Notes: a model not told the origin generated them from the letters alone. Positions 32,493 through 42,480 are shown, counted from the stretch's first letter. The stretch: 45,268 nucleotides of DNA from an uncultured Roseovarius sp. (GCF_913054395.1 NZ_CAJXIP010000017.1:1-45268), one strand, 5' to 3'. Made by a program: numbers and translations.

Positions 32493-34198
32493 TTGATTTG
32501 ATTGCACACAACCTTGCGCCCATCATGTTCTGCTCGGTGATGGCGATGCTGCTGCTGGGTTACCCCGTGGCTTTTACCCTTGCCGCAGGCGGTCTGGCCT
32601 TTTTCGTGATCGGCGTCGAACTTTCGCCCTACTCGAACGAGATAAACCTGTCTTGGCCCTTGCTGCAATCGCATCCCAGCCGTGTGTTCGGGATCATGTC
32701 GAACGAAACGCTACTGGCGATTCCGTTCTTTACCTTCATGGGGCTTGTGCTTGAACGATCCGGCATGGCCGAGGATCTGCTGGACACGGTCGGCCAGTTG
32801 TTTGGCCCCGTGCGCGGTGGGCTGGCGTTGGCGGTGGTGCTGGTGGGTTCGCTCTTGGCGGCGACAACCGGGATCGTTGCGGCGTCAGTCATGGCGATGG
32901 GGTTGATATCGCTGCCGATCATGCTGCGCTATGGTTATAGCCCCGCGATCGCGTCGGGCACGGTTGTGGCCTCGGGCACGCTGGCACAGATTGTGCCGCC
33001 GTCGCTGGTGCTGATCGTCATGGCTGATCAGCTGGGCCGCCCCGTGGACGACATGTATGTGGGCGCCTTTGTTCCTGCGATGATCACCATCGGTATCTAT
33101 TGCGCGTTTGTGGTCTGGTTCAGTATTTTCCGCCCCGGCGTGATGCCGGCGCTGCCGTTGGAGGCGCGCAAGTTCAAGGGTGGTTTTGGTTCCTTGGCCG
33201 GGATCATCATTCTGTCGGTCGGCCTGGCCCTGGCCGCGCAACGCTGGGGTTTTACCAGTTTTGCTTCCGAAACGCGGCTGGTGGCATCGGTTTCGCTGGC
33301 GGCGCTGTTTGCACTGTGTGCGACACTGCTCAATCGCAAGCTGTCTCTGGGCCTGATGTCCTATCTGGCCGAGGAAGTGGTGATCGTGCTGATCCCGCCG
33401 CTGGCACTGATCTTCCTCGTTCTGGGCACCATCTTTCTGGGTATCGCCACCCCAACCGAGGGTGGCGCGATGGGGGCGACCGGGGCGCTGGTGCTGGCGT
33501 TCATCCGGCGGCGGCTTAGCTATGGGATGCTCAAATCCGCGCTGGATTCAACCGCACGTCTGGCGGCCTTTGTGATGTTCATCCTGATCGGCGCGCGGAT
33601 TTTCGGCCTGACCTTCTATGGCATCAATGGCAACCTTTGGGTCGAAGAGCTGTTGTTGCAGTTGCCGGGGGGGCAGCTTGGGTTTCTGGTTTTTGTGACC
33701 CTGATCGTTTTCGTCCTTGGCTGTTTCCTCGATTTCTTCGAGATCGCCTTTATCGTGGTGCCGCTGTTGGTACCGGTAGCCGCTCAATTGGGCATCGACC
33801 TGATCTGGTTCGGGGTCATTCTGGGTATCAATCTTCAGACATCCTTCCTTACCCCGCCTTTCGGGTTCTCGTTGTTTTACTTCCGCTCGGTCGCGCCGCA
33901 TGAGGATTGGACCGATCCCGTCACCAAGCGCCGGATGAAGGCGGTTCGCACTATCGAAATCTATAAAGGCGCGCTGCCGTTCATTGGTTTGCAGGCTCTG
34001 GTTCTGGCCATCGTCATCTCCTTTCCTGGGCTTGTGACCCATTACAAGGATGTAGCACCGCCAATCCCGGGCGGAATCCAGCAGAACCTGCCCGGTTTGC
34101 CGGGGATGAGTGGGGGGGCGTTACCCGGCCTGCCGGGATCGCCCAGCGGGGGTCTGGCCCCGTTGCAACTCGCGCCTCTGGGGACATCGCAGGACTAA
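32489..34198 (+). CDS. dctM: TRAP transporter large permease subunit, TakM/FcbT3 class, with Pro-Gly tail
   Basis: A 569-residue DctM-type protein, about 130 residues longer than the 431-residue DctM at 2849. Family signatures include MLLLGYPVAFTLAAGGLAFF, NETLLAIPFFTFMGLVLERSG, ASGTLAQIVPPSLVLIVMAD and GIATPTEGGAMGATGALVLA. Additional helices in the middle account for most of the extra length and fit the FcbT3-like class. The last 50 residues are a low-complexity Pro/Gly/Leu tail (LPGLPGMSGGALPGLPG) after the final helix. It forms the transport channel with the DctQ protein before it. Confidence 0.92.
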   Translation: MIDLIAHNLAPIMFCSVMAMLLLGYPVAFTLAAGGLAFFVIGVELSPYSNEINLSWPLLQSHPSRVFGIMSNETLLAIPFFTFMGLVLERSGMAEDLLDTVGQLFGPVRGGLALAVVLVGSLLAATTGIVAASVMAMGLISLPIMLRYGYSPAIASGTVVASGTLAQIVPPSLVLIVMADQLGRPVDDMYVGAFVPAMITIGIYCAFVVWFSIFRPGVMPALPLEARKFKGGFGSLAGIIILSVGLALAAQRWGFTSFASETRLVASVSLAALFALCATLLNRKLSLGLMSYLAEEVVIVLIPPLALIFLVLGTIFLGIATPTEGGAMGATGALVLAFIRRRLSYGMLKSALDSTARLAAFVMFILIGARIFGLTFYGINGNLWVEELLLQLPGGQLGFLVFVTLIVFVLGCFLDFFEIAFIVVPLLVPVAAQLGIDLIWFGVILGINLQTSFLTPPFGFSLFYFRSVAPHEDWTDPVTKRRMKAVRTIEIYKGALPFIGLQALVLAIVISFPGLVTHYKDVAPPIPGGIQQNLPGLPGMSGGALPGLPGSPSGGLAPLQLAPLGTSQD

Positions 34199-34257
34199 CA
34201 GGGCCATCCGCCCAGGGTCACGCCGGTGCTGTCCACAAATCGCAATGCCGCTGCTGG

Positions 34258-35403
34258 CTAGGGGCTGCGTGCAGCACTCCGTGCCAGTGCCGCAATAAGG
34301 TCTGTCCGGGTGACGATGCCGACGATCCTTCCCAATTCGATGATGGGAACGGCATCGGTATCGCCGTCCGCCATCATGGGCAGCAGCGCGCCGATAGGGG
34401 TGTCGGTCGTCGCGCGAGGTACCGCCACGCTCATGATATCGCCCGCTGTCATTGGCTTGGCTCGATCCCGGTCCAGCAACCGTCGAAGCGCCGCGCCGTA
34501 GCCGCGATCAAGGCGCAGCGCGTCAGCGCGTGCCTGACCTATGAGATGCATCTGGAAGATGACCCCCAGGAAAGTCTTGTTGGCCGCCACGACGGGAAGC
34601 GATGTAAAACGATGCCGCCGGAATAAGTCAGCAATATCGCCCAGTGCGGTCTCAGAGCGCACCGTCACGAGATTTCGGGACATGATGTCCTGTGCCGTCA
34701 GCGGCCCGGAGATATGGGTGGCGGCCTGAAGCTCGGCCGCACCAATCAAGCGGGCCAGGTCTTCCGCGCCAAGGTTAAAGGACTGGCTATAACGTTCCAG
34801 GATAGCTGTCAGTTCTTTTTCCGACAGCCCAAGACGCTCGACTGGGTTGCGGTCCAGTGTGCCATGCTTGCTCGGATCATCGAAGTGCCGGAACGGATAG
34901 TGGCGGCCGGTCAGTCGCGCGTAAACGGTCGCCAGAAGCACGAGGATCGTTGTCCCCAAGGCAATCGGCGTCAGGGCGAACCAGAAACCGAGATGCGCAA
35001 TAGCGTCAGGAGACATGGCGGCCGTCATCGCGACCGCTCCCGCAGGAGGATGCACGGCCCGGCACAGGATGGTCGCCGTGATCGTGAGACCCACAGCCAA
35101 GGCAATCCGCAAGGCAGGGTCCGGAACGGTCAGGCACACAGCAACTCCGACGATGGCCGCGACCGTATTGCCGACAACAGCTGACCAAGGCTGTGCCAGC
35201 GGGCTGTTCGGTACCGCGAACAAGAGAACCGAAGACGCGCCAAATGGAGCGACGAGATACAAGCCCAGTTCCGTGTCAACCTGTGGCGACAGGAGAAACA
35301 GCCCCGTCAGTCCCAGTCCGGCCACGGCGCCAAGTCCCGCACGCATGGCCTCTGCGCCGGAGACGCGCGATACTGCTGGGCCAAGCGATTTCAGAATTTG
35401 CAA
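34258..35403 (-). CDS. HPP-family membrane protein with two CBS domains
   Basis: A 381-residue protein. The N-terminal half is the HPP domain, with four predicted helices, GLYLVAPFGASSVLLFAVPNSPLAQPW and the naming motif CRAVHPPAGAVAMTAA. The C-terminal half holds two CBS domains, beginning TAQDIMSRNLVTVRSE and TAGDIMSVAVPRATTD, which usually sense adenine nucleotides. I start at TTG 35403 because AGGAGG lies 7 bases upstream; an in-frame TTG at 35460 has no such site. HPP proteins have been linked to nitrite transport in phototrophs; the function here is unknown. It is a single gene, convergent with dctM. Confidence 0.88.
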   Translation of the reverse strand: MQILKSLGPAVSRVSGAEAMRAGLGAVAGLGLTGLFLLSPQVDTELGLYLVAPFGASSVLLFAVPNSPLAQPWSAVVGNTVAAIVGVAVCLTVPDPALRIALAVGLTITATILCRAVHPPAGAVAMTAAMSPDAIAHLGFWFALTPIALGTTILVLLATVYARLTGRHYPFRHFDDPSKHGTLDRNPVERLGLSEKELTAILERYSQSFNLGAEDLARLIGAAELQAATHISGPLTAQDIMSRNLVTVRSETALGDIADLFRRHRFTSLPVVAANKTFLGVIFQMHLIGQARADALRLDRGYGAALRRLLDRDRAKPMTAGDIMSVAVPRATTDTPIGALLPMMADGDTDAVPIIELGRIVGIVTRTDLIAALARSAARSP

Positions 35404-35612
35404 CGTTGCGCCTCCTATCTGGATTTTGCGCAAAATTTCATCAGCTTGCAAAAAGATCAACCTGCCGATTTTAAGAAGGACACAACATCCATAAGCAGGC
35501 CGATTGCGAGAATAAACGTCCGCAATAGCTTGCTATGGGTCCGTTGAAATTCTGGCGAAAGTCACGCGGTCCGCTTGTTTGTGATCGTGGGGTGAGATCG
35601 CGTCGCGGGGCG

Positions 35613-37001
35613 CTACCCTGCGGGCGTGTTCCCCTCGCCAATATCCCAGAACAGGCCTGCCATAAGGCAAAGCGCGTCGCGGCAGACCGGTTTGAGCACA
35701 TGTTCGTCGGGCGCATGTTGCGAACAGCCGCGATAGGAATGCGGGACCCAGACCGTCGGCAGGCCCAGAATATCGGTGAAACAGTCATTGGGCAGCGAGC
35801 CGGCCAGATTGGGAAGGATATGCGGTGCCTGTCCCGACGTCTGTTCAAGCGAGTGGGCGACGAATTTGACCCAAGGATGACCGGGATCAAGCCGCGTGGC
35901 CCGGAAAAAGCCGCGTTCATGCGGTTCAATGCTCACTGCGTCAAAACCATGCGCGTCAAGGTGACGGCGCAGCGCGGGCAGGATGTCTTCGGGCGTTGTG
36001 CCGACCACATAGCGCAATTGACAGGTGGCGCGGGCATGGGCGGAAATCGCATTGACCGGGGCCTCGGGGACGCCGCTTTTCATGGCGAGGATGGCAAAGC
36101 TGTTCCAGCCATAGGCGCGCTCGGCCGGGGTCAGGGTTTCTTCGCCCCAATCGGGGTTGATGGCCGGACCATCGCCACCGTCGATCGGCAGGTCACGCAG
36201 TGCGGCGCGGACGTCATCGGTCAGGCTGTCGGGACGCCATTCGGGGATCCTGATCTGGCCACGTGCATCGGTGATGGTCGAGAGCGCCTGTGCCAGGATC
36301 ATCGCCGGATCAGCAAGCAGGCCGCCCCAGTTGCCCGAGTGATGCGCACCCTCGCGAAGGTCGACGACAAGGTCAAAGGTGACCCCGCCGCGCGAGCCCA
36401 TGAACATGGTCGGCGTTTCGGGCTGAAGGCGCGGTCCATCAGAGGCAATAAGCACATCGGCGGTCAGTTTGTCTTTGTGCGCGGCGAAAAACTCAGCAAG
36501 CCCCGGAGAGCCGGTTTCTTCGCCGGTCTCGATAACGATGCGGCAGTTGAAGCCAAGCGCCCCACGGGTTTGCAGCACCGCATCGAGGGCGGCGATATTG
36601 ATCAGGTGCTGGCCCTTGTTGTCGGCGGTGCCCCGACCGTAAAGGCGGTCGCCTTCTTCAACGATCCTGAACGGGTGCAGGCCTTCGCGCCATTGATCGG
36701 TCTGTGCGCGGATCACGTCGCCATGGCCATAGCTCAGGATTGTCGGGAGGTCGTCACCCTCGTGCCGCTCGGCGATCAGGAAGGGACCGGCATTGGCGAC
36801 GGGATTGGGATAGGTTTCACAGGTAAAGCCCATGGCAGTGAGGCGGGGCGTCATGGCATCCGCCAGATAGCGACCAAGTTCGGGGGCCTGATCGGGGTTT
36901 TGGCTTTCGGTCTCGTAGCTGACCAGATAGGCAAGCTCTGTCTGGAAACGTTTATCGTCGAAATAGGCGGAAATAGTGTCTATTGCTGTGCGTCGCGTCA
37001 T
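35613..37001 (-). CDS. M20-family metallopeptidase
   Basis: A 462-residue M20 zinc peptidase (carboxypeptidase G2/dipeptidase-like). Metal and catalytic motifs are [30 protein letters not shown] with the general-base Glu, ASDGPR and a C-terminal CSQHAPDEH His. The dimerisation lid domain lies around residues 205-330. No signal peptide, so it acts in the cytoplasm on imported peptides or amides. Its ATG at 37001 overlaps the ggt stop (ATGA). As the last gene of a peptide ABC operon it probably cleaves dipeptides such as Cys-Gly-like products; that substrate is inference. Confidence 0.9.
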   Translation of the reverse strand: MTRRTAIDTISAYFDDKRFQTELAYLVSYETESQNPDQAPELGRYLADAMTPRLTAMGFTCETYPNPVANAGPFLIAERHEGDDLPTILSYGHGDVIRAQTDQWREGLHPFRIVEEGDRLYGRGTADNKGQHLINIAALDAVLQTRGALGFNCRIVIETGEETGSPGLAEFFAAHKDKLTADVLIASDGPRLQPETPTMFMGSRGGVTFDLVVDLREGAHHSGNWGGLLADPAMILAQALSTITDARGQIRIPEWRPDSLTDDVRAALRDLPIDGGDGPAINPDWGEETLTPAERAYGWNSFAILAMKSGVPEAPVNAISAHARATCQLRYVVGTTPEDILPALRRHLDAHGFDAVSIEPHERGFFRATRLDPGHPWVKFVAHSLEQTSGQAPHILPNLAGSLPNDCFTDILGLPTVWVPHSYRGCSQHAPDEHVLKPVCRDALCLMAGLFWDIGEGNTPAG

Positions 37002-38584
37002 TGGTTTGTCTGGCCTGTCTGTTCGCTGATGGCATCGCCCCAGGGCGACATGATTTCGGTGCAGCCTGAGTTGACCTTGCCCCGGCGCATTACCCCGGCG
37101 GGGCAGGCGAAGGCATAGGGGAAGGGGCTGCGCCGTGTGGCGTGAACCGGGTGATCGGCCCGCAGGCGCGCAAGCACGTCGGGCAACAGGGTGTCATCGG
37201 CCACGATGGTTTCACCACCCGAAACATCAATTCGCGGATGGTGGAAGGTTTCAGCGATATCCATCCCGAAATCGGCAACGAATGAGGCCATTTGGGCCAT
37301 CGCAGAGACGATTTTCCGCCCGCCTGAGGCCCCAAAGCCAAAACGGGTATCGCCGGTCTCACCCAGGATCGGGCAGACGTTCATCAGGCAGGCCTTGTCG
37401 GGCCCAAGAGAGTTGGGGCGCCCCTGAACGGGGTCGAACCACATGATGCCGTTGTTCATCAGGAAGCCGGTCGAGGGCGACACCACGCGAGAGCCGAAGA
37501 TCGACAGAAGGGTCTGGGTTTGCGAGACCATGTTGCCAGAACGATCCACCACAGCGAAATGTGTGGTGCAGCCGGGGGCCTTTTCGGTCTCGCCGGTGTC
37601 TCCCATCGCTCCCAGCCGCGCGGCATAGGCGGATTTGAGGCCATCGGCATAGGCCGCAAAGGCCTCGGGGCCGGGGCTGTCGCCCAAGGGCCGGGTTTCC
37701 ATCAGGGCAAGGGCCTGTTGGAAAGTCGGACCCGCGGTCAGGCCGGGGGGGACATGAAAGCGGGTGTTGCGATAGTCAAAGCTGAGCGGGTCAAGCATCC
37801 GGGCGTGATAGGCTTTCAGGTCGTCGACCGTGAGGCACCCGCCCTTGGCTTGAATGTCACCGGCCATCGCGGCGCCGAGATCGCCGTCATAGAAGGTGCG
37901 GGCGCCGTAGCGGGCAATCTGGTCAAGGCTGTCGGCCATGCGGCTCTGATCCAGCCTTTTTTCGGCCAGGGCGGTCCAGCCGCTGATGGTGGGCCATTGG
38001 CCGTCTTCAAGGAAAAGCGCCGCCGCATCGGGGTCCTGGGCAAGGGCGCGGGTGCTCGATGCGATGATGAGGGCGGCATACCAGTCGACCAGCAGCCCCT
38101 GTTTGGCGAAGGCGACCGCAGGGGCCAGAAGATCGGCCCAGGGCAAGCGGCCAAAGCGATCGTGCATCTGTCCCATGCCATCGACCAGACCGGGGACGGC
38201 GATGGCGGTGGCACCCTGGACGTTGCGATCCTCGACCACCTCTTCCCAGGGAAAGAGATCACCGGCGATGCCCTTGCCGGTCAGCGGATAATTGGCGGGA
38301 TCAAGCGAGGCAGGCGAGCGCATGCCGTAGTTGAGGGTTTACGCCGTGCCACTATCGGCACGCCAGAGCATGAGGGCGCCACCGCCCGCCGGGCCGCTCA
38401 TCCAGGGTTCGAGCACGCCGATGGCGAAGGATACGGCGACGGCGGCATCGACCGCATCGCCCCCGGCGGCCAGAATATCGGCCCCGGCCTGGGCAGCAAG
38501 TCGATGCTGGGCGGCGACCACGCCGAATTCGGTTTCAATAACGGTCTTGCGGGTGACCATTGTGCGCGACAGGTTGTCGGACAT
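36998..38584 (-). pseudogene. ggt: Gamma-glutamyltransferase interrupted by one in-frame TAA
   Basis: Read through as one frame, this is a complete 527-residue gamma-glutamyltransferase-type Ntn-hydrolase. The N-terminal part (GVVAAQHRLAAQAGADILAAGGDAVDAA) ends ...RADSGTA, then TAA at 38339-38341, then TLNYGMRSPASLDP continues in the same frame. The catalytic Thr is in GCTTHFAVVD (T253 of the distal part), followed by FGSRVVSPSTGFLMNNG and FGFGASGGRK. There is no signal peptide. Everything else is intact, so the change is a single nonsense codon, a recoding event or a sequencing error. An ATG at 38323 shortly after the stop could reinitiate but would lack about 80 residues. It starts two bases after the upstream ATPase gene stop. 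Confidence 0.85.
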
Positions 38585-38586
38585 CG

Positions 38587-39609
38587 TTAACCTTCCTTGG
38601 CGATATACATCGGCCCGTCCGGGTCATGCAGGTGACATTCGACATGGCCCAGGGGCGTGGGCAGGGCGCGTGGGGCCGTGGTTTTGCAGAACTCGGTGGC
38701 CTTGGGACAACGCGGATGGAAATGACAGCCCGAGGGCGGATCAATCGGGTTGGGATAGGCCATGCCAAGCTGTGTATCAGGCACGCCAAGCCCCGGTTCC
38801 GGCGTCAGGACGGATTTCAAAAGCGCTTGCGTATAGGGGTGGCGGGCGTGGTCGAACAATCCGCCAACCTCGGCCTCTTCGACGATGCGGCCAAGATACA
38901 TCACCGCAACGCGGGTCGCGAGATGCTCGACCACCGCCAGATCATGGCTGATGAACAGGTAGGTCAGGCCAAATTCGCGGCGCAGATCGCCCAGAAGGTT
39001 GAGGATCTGACTTTGTACGGAAACGTCGAGCGCCGAGGTGGGTTCGTCGCAGATCACGATCTCGGGTTTCATGATCAGGGCGCGGGCGATGGCGACACGC
39101 TGGCGCTGGCCGCCCGACATCTGGCTTGGGAAGGTGTTCATCACGCGGGCCGGAAGGCCGACGATATCGAGGATCTTGCGGACTTCTTTTTGCCAGCTGG
39201 CATGGTCGCCGATGCGATGCACCCGAAGTGGAAGCGACACGATGTCAAAGATGCTTTTGCGCGGGTTCAGTGACGAATAGGGGTCTTGAAAGATCGGCTG
39301 AATGCGGCGCGCGAGGGTCATGCGATCCTGGGCGCCGATTTCCTGGCCATCGACCAGAACCTGACCCGCCGTTGGGCTTTCAAGCCCGAGCAGGATCTTG
39401 GCGAGGGTGGATTTGCCACAGCCGGATTCACCGACGAGGCCAAGCACCTCGCCACGCGGCAGAGAGAGCGACACATCGTTGACCGCTGTCAAAGGGCGGG
39501 GCGTGCCGAACAGGCCCTGTTTCACGCGGTAGGTCTTGGTCACGCCGCGCAGTTCCAAAACGGGTGCGGCGGTTTCGGCTTGGGGCGCTTTGGCCGTGGC
39601 GGTGGTCAT
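38587..39609 (-). CDS. Oligopeptide-type ABC transporter ATPase, DppF/OppF-like
   Basis: A 340-residue ATPase of the dipeptide/oligopeptide importer family. Walker A is GESGCGKSTLAK, the signature SGGQRQRVAIARA and Walker B IVICDEPTSALD. The C-terminal oligopeptide domain has GCHFHPRCPKATEFC, whose cysteines may bind an iron-sulfur cluster as in Dpp ATPases. ATG 39609 (MTTATAKAPQ) overlaps the stop of the first ATPase gene by four bases; a longer in-frame extension is spurious. It pairs with the DppD-like ATPase to power import through the two permeases of the same operon. Confidence 0.95.
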   Translation of the reverse strand: MTTATAKAPQAETAAPVLELRGVTKTYRVKQGLFGTPRPLTAVNDVSLSLPRGEVLGLVGESGCGKSTLAKILLGLESPTAGQVLVDGQEIGAQDRMTLARRIQPIFQDPYSSLNPRKSIFDIVSLPLRVHRIGDHASWQKEVRKILDIVGLPARVMNTFPSQMSGGQRQRVAIARALIMKPEIVICDEPTSALDVSVQSQILNLLGDLRREFGLTYLFISHDLAVVEHLATRVAVMYLGRIVEEAEVGGLFDHARHPYTQALLKSVLTPEPGLGVPDTQLGMAYPNPIDPPSGCHFHPRCPKATEFCKTTAPRALPTPLGHVECHLHDPDGPMYIAKEG

Positions 39610-40601
39610 GCGGTGGCCTCCTCTGCGTGGCGTTTGCCGTCTGGGTGGACACAGCGAAAGGCGTGCCCCTCGGCCGTATGGCGCGGAATGTCGCCGCGAC
39701 AGGCGGGCGTGGCATGCGGACAGCGGGTGCGAAAGGCACAGCCAGCCACATCGCCGATCAACGAGGGCACGATGCCGGGAATGGTGCCAAGGGTGCTTCC
39801 GCGTTCGGTCTTGCCGGGCAGCGGAATACAACGCAAAAGCCCGCGGGTGTAGGGATGCGAGGGCGAGTTGAATACCTCGGTTGCCGAGCCGGTTTCGACC
39901 AGCTCGCCGGCATACATCACCGCCACCTTGTCGGCGACGCGCGCCACCACGCCAAGATCATGGGTGATCAGGATCATCGCCATGTTCATCTCGCGCCCGA
40001 GATCATAGAGCAGGCGCAGGATCTGGGCCTGAATGGTGACGTCAAGCGCGGTGGTGGGCTCATCGGCGATGATAAGTTCCGGCTCGCACATCAGGGCCAT
40101 GGCGATCATCACCCGCTGGCGCAGGCCACCCGAAAGCTGGTGCGGATATTGCGAGAGGCGGCTTGCGGCGGCGGTGATGCCGACCTTTTCCAAAAGCTCG
40201 ATGGCGCGGGCGCGGGCGGCCTCTTTTCCGACGGGTTTATGCAGTAACAGAGCCTCTGTCAGTTGATCGCCGATGGTATAGGCGGGATTGAGAGAGGTCA
40301 TCGGTTCCTGAAAGATCATCGCCATGCGCCCGCCGCGAAGGGATCGCATGGTGCGGGCATTGGCGCGGGTCAGGTCGGTTCCGTCAAAGCTCATCTCGTC
40401 GGCCGAGCGCTTGATGGTTTTGCCCAAAAGGCCCATCAGCGCCAGCGAGGTAAGCGATTTGCCCGATCCGCTTTCGCCGACGATGCAAAGGGTTTCGCCA
40501 CGCTTGAGGTCGAAATCAATGCCGCGCACGGCATGGAGCGTGCCACCGCCAACGGGGATATCAAGGGTCAGGTTGCGGACGCTTAGAAGAGGTTTTTCCA
40601 T
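39606..40601 (-). CDS. Oligopeptide-type ABC transporter ATPase, DppD/OppD-like
   Basis: A 331-residue ATPase. Walker A is GESGSGKSLTS, the Q-loop FQEPMTSLNPAYTIGDQL, the signature LSGGLRQRVMIA and Walker B LIIADEPTTALD, with the C-terminal peptide-importer domain GCAFRTRCPHATPACRG. It begins three bases after the second permease gene and overlaps the DppF-like gene. Two different ATPases are the normal state in this transporter class. The operon order binding protein, permease, permease, ATPase, ATPase is the classic dpp/gsi/nik-type order. Confidence 0.95.
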   Translation of the reverse strand: MEKPLLSVRNLTLDIPVGGGTLHAVRGIDFDLKRGETLCIVGESGSGKSLTSLALMGLLGKTIKRSADEMSFDGTDLTRANARTMRSLRGGRMAMIFQEPMTSLNPAYTIGDQLTEALLLHKPVGKEAARARAIELLEKVGITAAASRLSQYPHQLSGGLRQRVMIAMALMCEPELIIADEPTTALDVTIQAQILRLLYDLGREMNMAMILITHDLGVVARVADKVAVMYAGELVETGSATEVFNSPSHPYTRGLLRCIPLPGKTERGSTLGTIPGIVPSLIGDVAGCAFRTRCPHATPACRGDIPRHTAEGHAFRCVHPDGKRHAEEATA

Positions 40602-40604
40602 TGC

Positions 40605-41507
40605 TCAGCTCCGGTTTTCGGGGGCGGTGACATCGCGAAGCCCGTCACCCATAAGGTTGATTGCCAGCACCAGCACAAAGAGGACCGCACCGGGAATAAG
40701 GACCATCCAGGGCTCAAACAGCATCATGTTCTTGCCTTCCGAGACCATCAGGCCCCAGCTTGGCGTGGGCGGCTGTACCCCGAGGCCGAGGAACGAGAGG
40801 GCCGCCTCGAGCAGGATGGCATGGGCCATTTCCAGGGTGACCACGACGATCAGGTTATTGGCGATATTGGGCATGATTTCCGACAGGATCACCCGAGGGG
40901 TCGAGGCGCCTATGGCACGGGCGGCGGCAACGTATTCGCGGCCGCGCACCTGAAGCGTCGAGGCACGCATGACCACGGCGAAGCGATCCCAGAGCAGGAA
41001 GCCAAGCACCATGATCACCACCTGAAGCGAGCCGCCGAGGATTGCCACCACCGCGAGCGCGACAAGCACCACCGGCATGGCAAGGCGCACGTTGATCAGG
41101 AAGGTCACCACCATATCGACACGCCCGCCGAAATAGCCCGCCGCAACGCCCATGGCAGTGCCGATCACGCCGGAAATCAGGGCGGCGATCAGGCCTATCA
41201 TCAAGGAAACCCGTGCGCCATAGATCAGCCGAGAGAGATAGTCGCGACCCAAGTGGTCTGTGCCAAGCGGGTGGTCCCACGATCCGCCGAGAAAGACGGG
41301 GGGGTTCATCCGGGTCATCAGGCTTTGGGCATAGGGATCATGCGGGGCAAGCAGCGGCGCGAAGATTGCGACCAGTAGCAGCAGGCCAACCACGATGGAG
41401 CCGATCAAAAGGCCCTGGTGGCCAAAGACGCGCTTGCGCAGCATCTGGCCCGGTGTGGGGCCGGTAATCTCTTGCAGGAGGGGGTCAGTCATGTCGGTCT
41501 GGGTCAT
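40605..41507 (-). CDS. ABC peptide-type permease, DppC-like
   Basis: A 300-residue permease with about six helices. The N-terminal OppC-type region (FGHQGLLIGSIVVGLLLLVAIFAPLL) and LAPHDPYAQS are followed by HPLGTDHLGRDYLSRLIYGARVSL. The EAA loop is EYVAAARAIGASTPRVILSEIMPN, the ATPase contact site. ATG 41507 (MTQTDMTDPLL) lies one base after the stop of the DppB-like gene, so the two are coupled. It forms a heterodimeric channel with the DppB-like protein. Confidence 0.93.
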   Translation of the reverse strand: MTQTDMTDPLLQEITGPTPGQMLRKRVFGHQGLLIGSIVVGLLLLVAIFAPLLAPHDPYAQSLMTRMNPPVFLGGSWDHPLGTDHLGRDYLSRLIYGARVSLMIGLIAALISGVIGTAMGVAAGYFGGRVDMVVTFLINVRLAMPVVLVALAVVAILGGSLQVVIMVLGFLLWDRFAVVMRASTLQVRGREYVAAARAIGASTPRVILSEIMPNIANNLIVVVTLEMAHAILLEAALSFLGLGVQPPTPSWGLMVSEGKNMMLFEPWMVLIPGAVLFVLVLAINLMGDGLRDVTAPENRS

Positions 41508-41508
41508 C

Positions 41509-42426
41509 TCAGCTGCTCCGCATGCGGGGATCAAGCCAGGCGTTCAGCACATCGGCGAGAAAGGTGAAGACGATGTAGAACATCGAAAAGACAAGGATCA
41601 GGGCCTGAACTGTGGGCAGGTCATTGCGCGCAATGCTTTCCCAGGCGAGGTAACCGGCGCCATGCAGCGCGAAGATCGATTCAACCACGATTGAGCCACC
41701 GAGCATGAAACCCATCTGCACCGCCGCCAGCGAGACCACCGGGATGATCGCGTTGCGCAGGGCATGGCGGAAGAGGACACGCATTTCGGGCGCACCTTTG
41801 GCGCGGGCGGTGCGGATATAGTCGGAGGACAGCACATCAAGCATGCCTGCCCGCGTCAGGCGCATGATCGCGGGCATGGCGTAATAGCCAAGGACGATCG
41901 TCGGCATGATGAAATGCACCGGGGTCGAGGCGCCCGAGGGCGGCAGCCAGCCGAGCTTGATTGCGAAGAGCACGATCAGGATCAGGCCGAACCAGAAGCT
42001 GGGCATCGCTTGCCCTGCAACCGACAGGAACAGCGCCACCCGGTCGATGATCGAGTTGGGGCGGATAGCGGCGGCGACGCCAAGCGGCACGGCGGTGAGC
42101 AGGGCAAAGGTGATGCCGCAAACCCCGAGGGTCATGGTCACGCTGAGGCGTTCGGCGATCAGAGAGGCGACCGGAAGACGGAAATAATAGCTTTCGCCGA
42201 AATCGCCGCGCAGGGCGGAAAACAGCCATTCGCCGTATTGTACCAGCATCGGGCGGTCAAAGCCGTAAAGCTTGCGCAGGGCCTCAATATCTTCGCCGCT
42301 GGCGGTTTCACCGGCAAGGGCAACTGCGGGATCACCGGCCATGAACAGCAGGCTGAAGCTTATGAAAGAGACGGTAAAGGCCACCAGAATGGCAAGGCCC
42401 AGACGTTTCAGGATGAAATTGAGCAC
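41509..42426 (-). CDS. ABC peptide-type permease, DppB-like (GTG start)
   Basis: A 305-residue permease with GTG at 42426. Family marks are the N-terminal FILKRLGLAILVAFTVSFISFSLL, a GDPAVALAGE segment, the EAA loop DYIRTARAKGAPEMRVLFRHALRN, and GAGYLAWESIARNDLPTVQA near the end. Six predicted helices. It follows the binding-protein gene after a 128-base gap carrying two hairpins. Confidence 0.93.
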   Translation of the reverse strand: MLNFILKRLGLAILVAFTVSFISFSLLFMAGDPAVALAGETASGEDIEALRKLYGFDRPMLVQYGEWLFSALRGDFGESYYFRLPVASLIAERLSVTMTLGVCGITFALLTAVPLGVAAAIRPNSIIDRVALFLSVAGQAMPSFWFGLILIVLFAIKLGWLPPSGASTPVHFIMPTIVLGYYAMPAIMRLTRAGMLDVLSSDYIRTARAKGAPEMRVLFRHALRNAIIPVVSLAAVQMGFMLGGSIVVESIFALHGAGYLAWESIARNDLPTVQALILVFSMFYIVFTFLADVLNAWLDPRMRSS

Positions 42427-42480
42427 GGCGGCAGCCCCTTTTGTTGGCGCGGGCAGGAATGTGCACGGGCAGCGTGATTT

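Noticed and set aside
35535..37118. 527-residue plus-strand frame
   Set aside because: It is antisense to the M20 peptidase, which has all its metal motifs.
36998..38323. Treating the 441-residue frame from ATG 38323 as a complete gene
   Set aside because: It lacks the conserved N-terminal segment of gamma-glutamyltransferases, and that segment is found in the same frame just upstream, separated only by one TAA.
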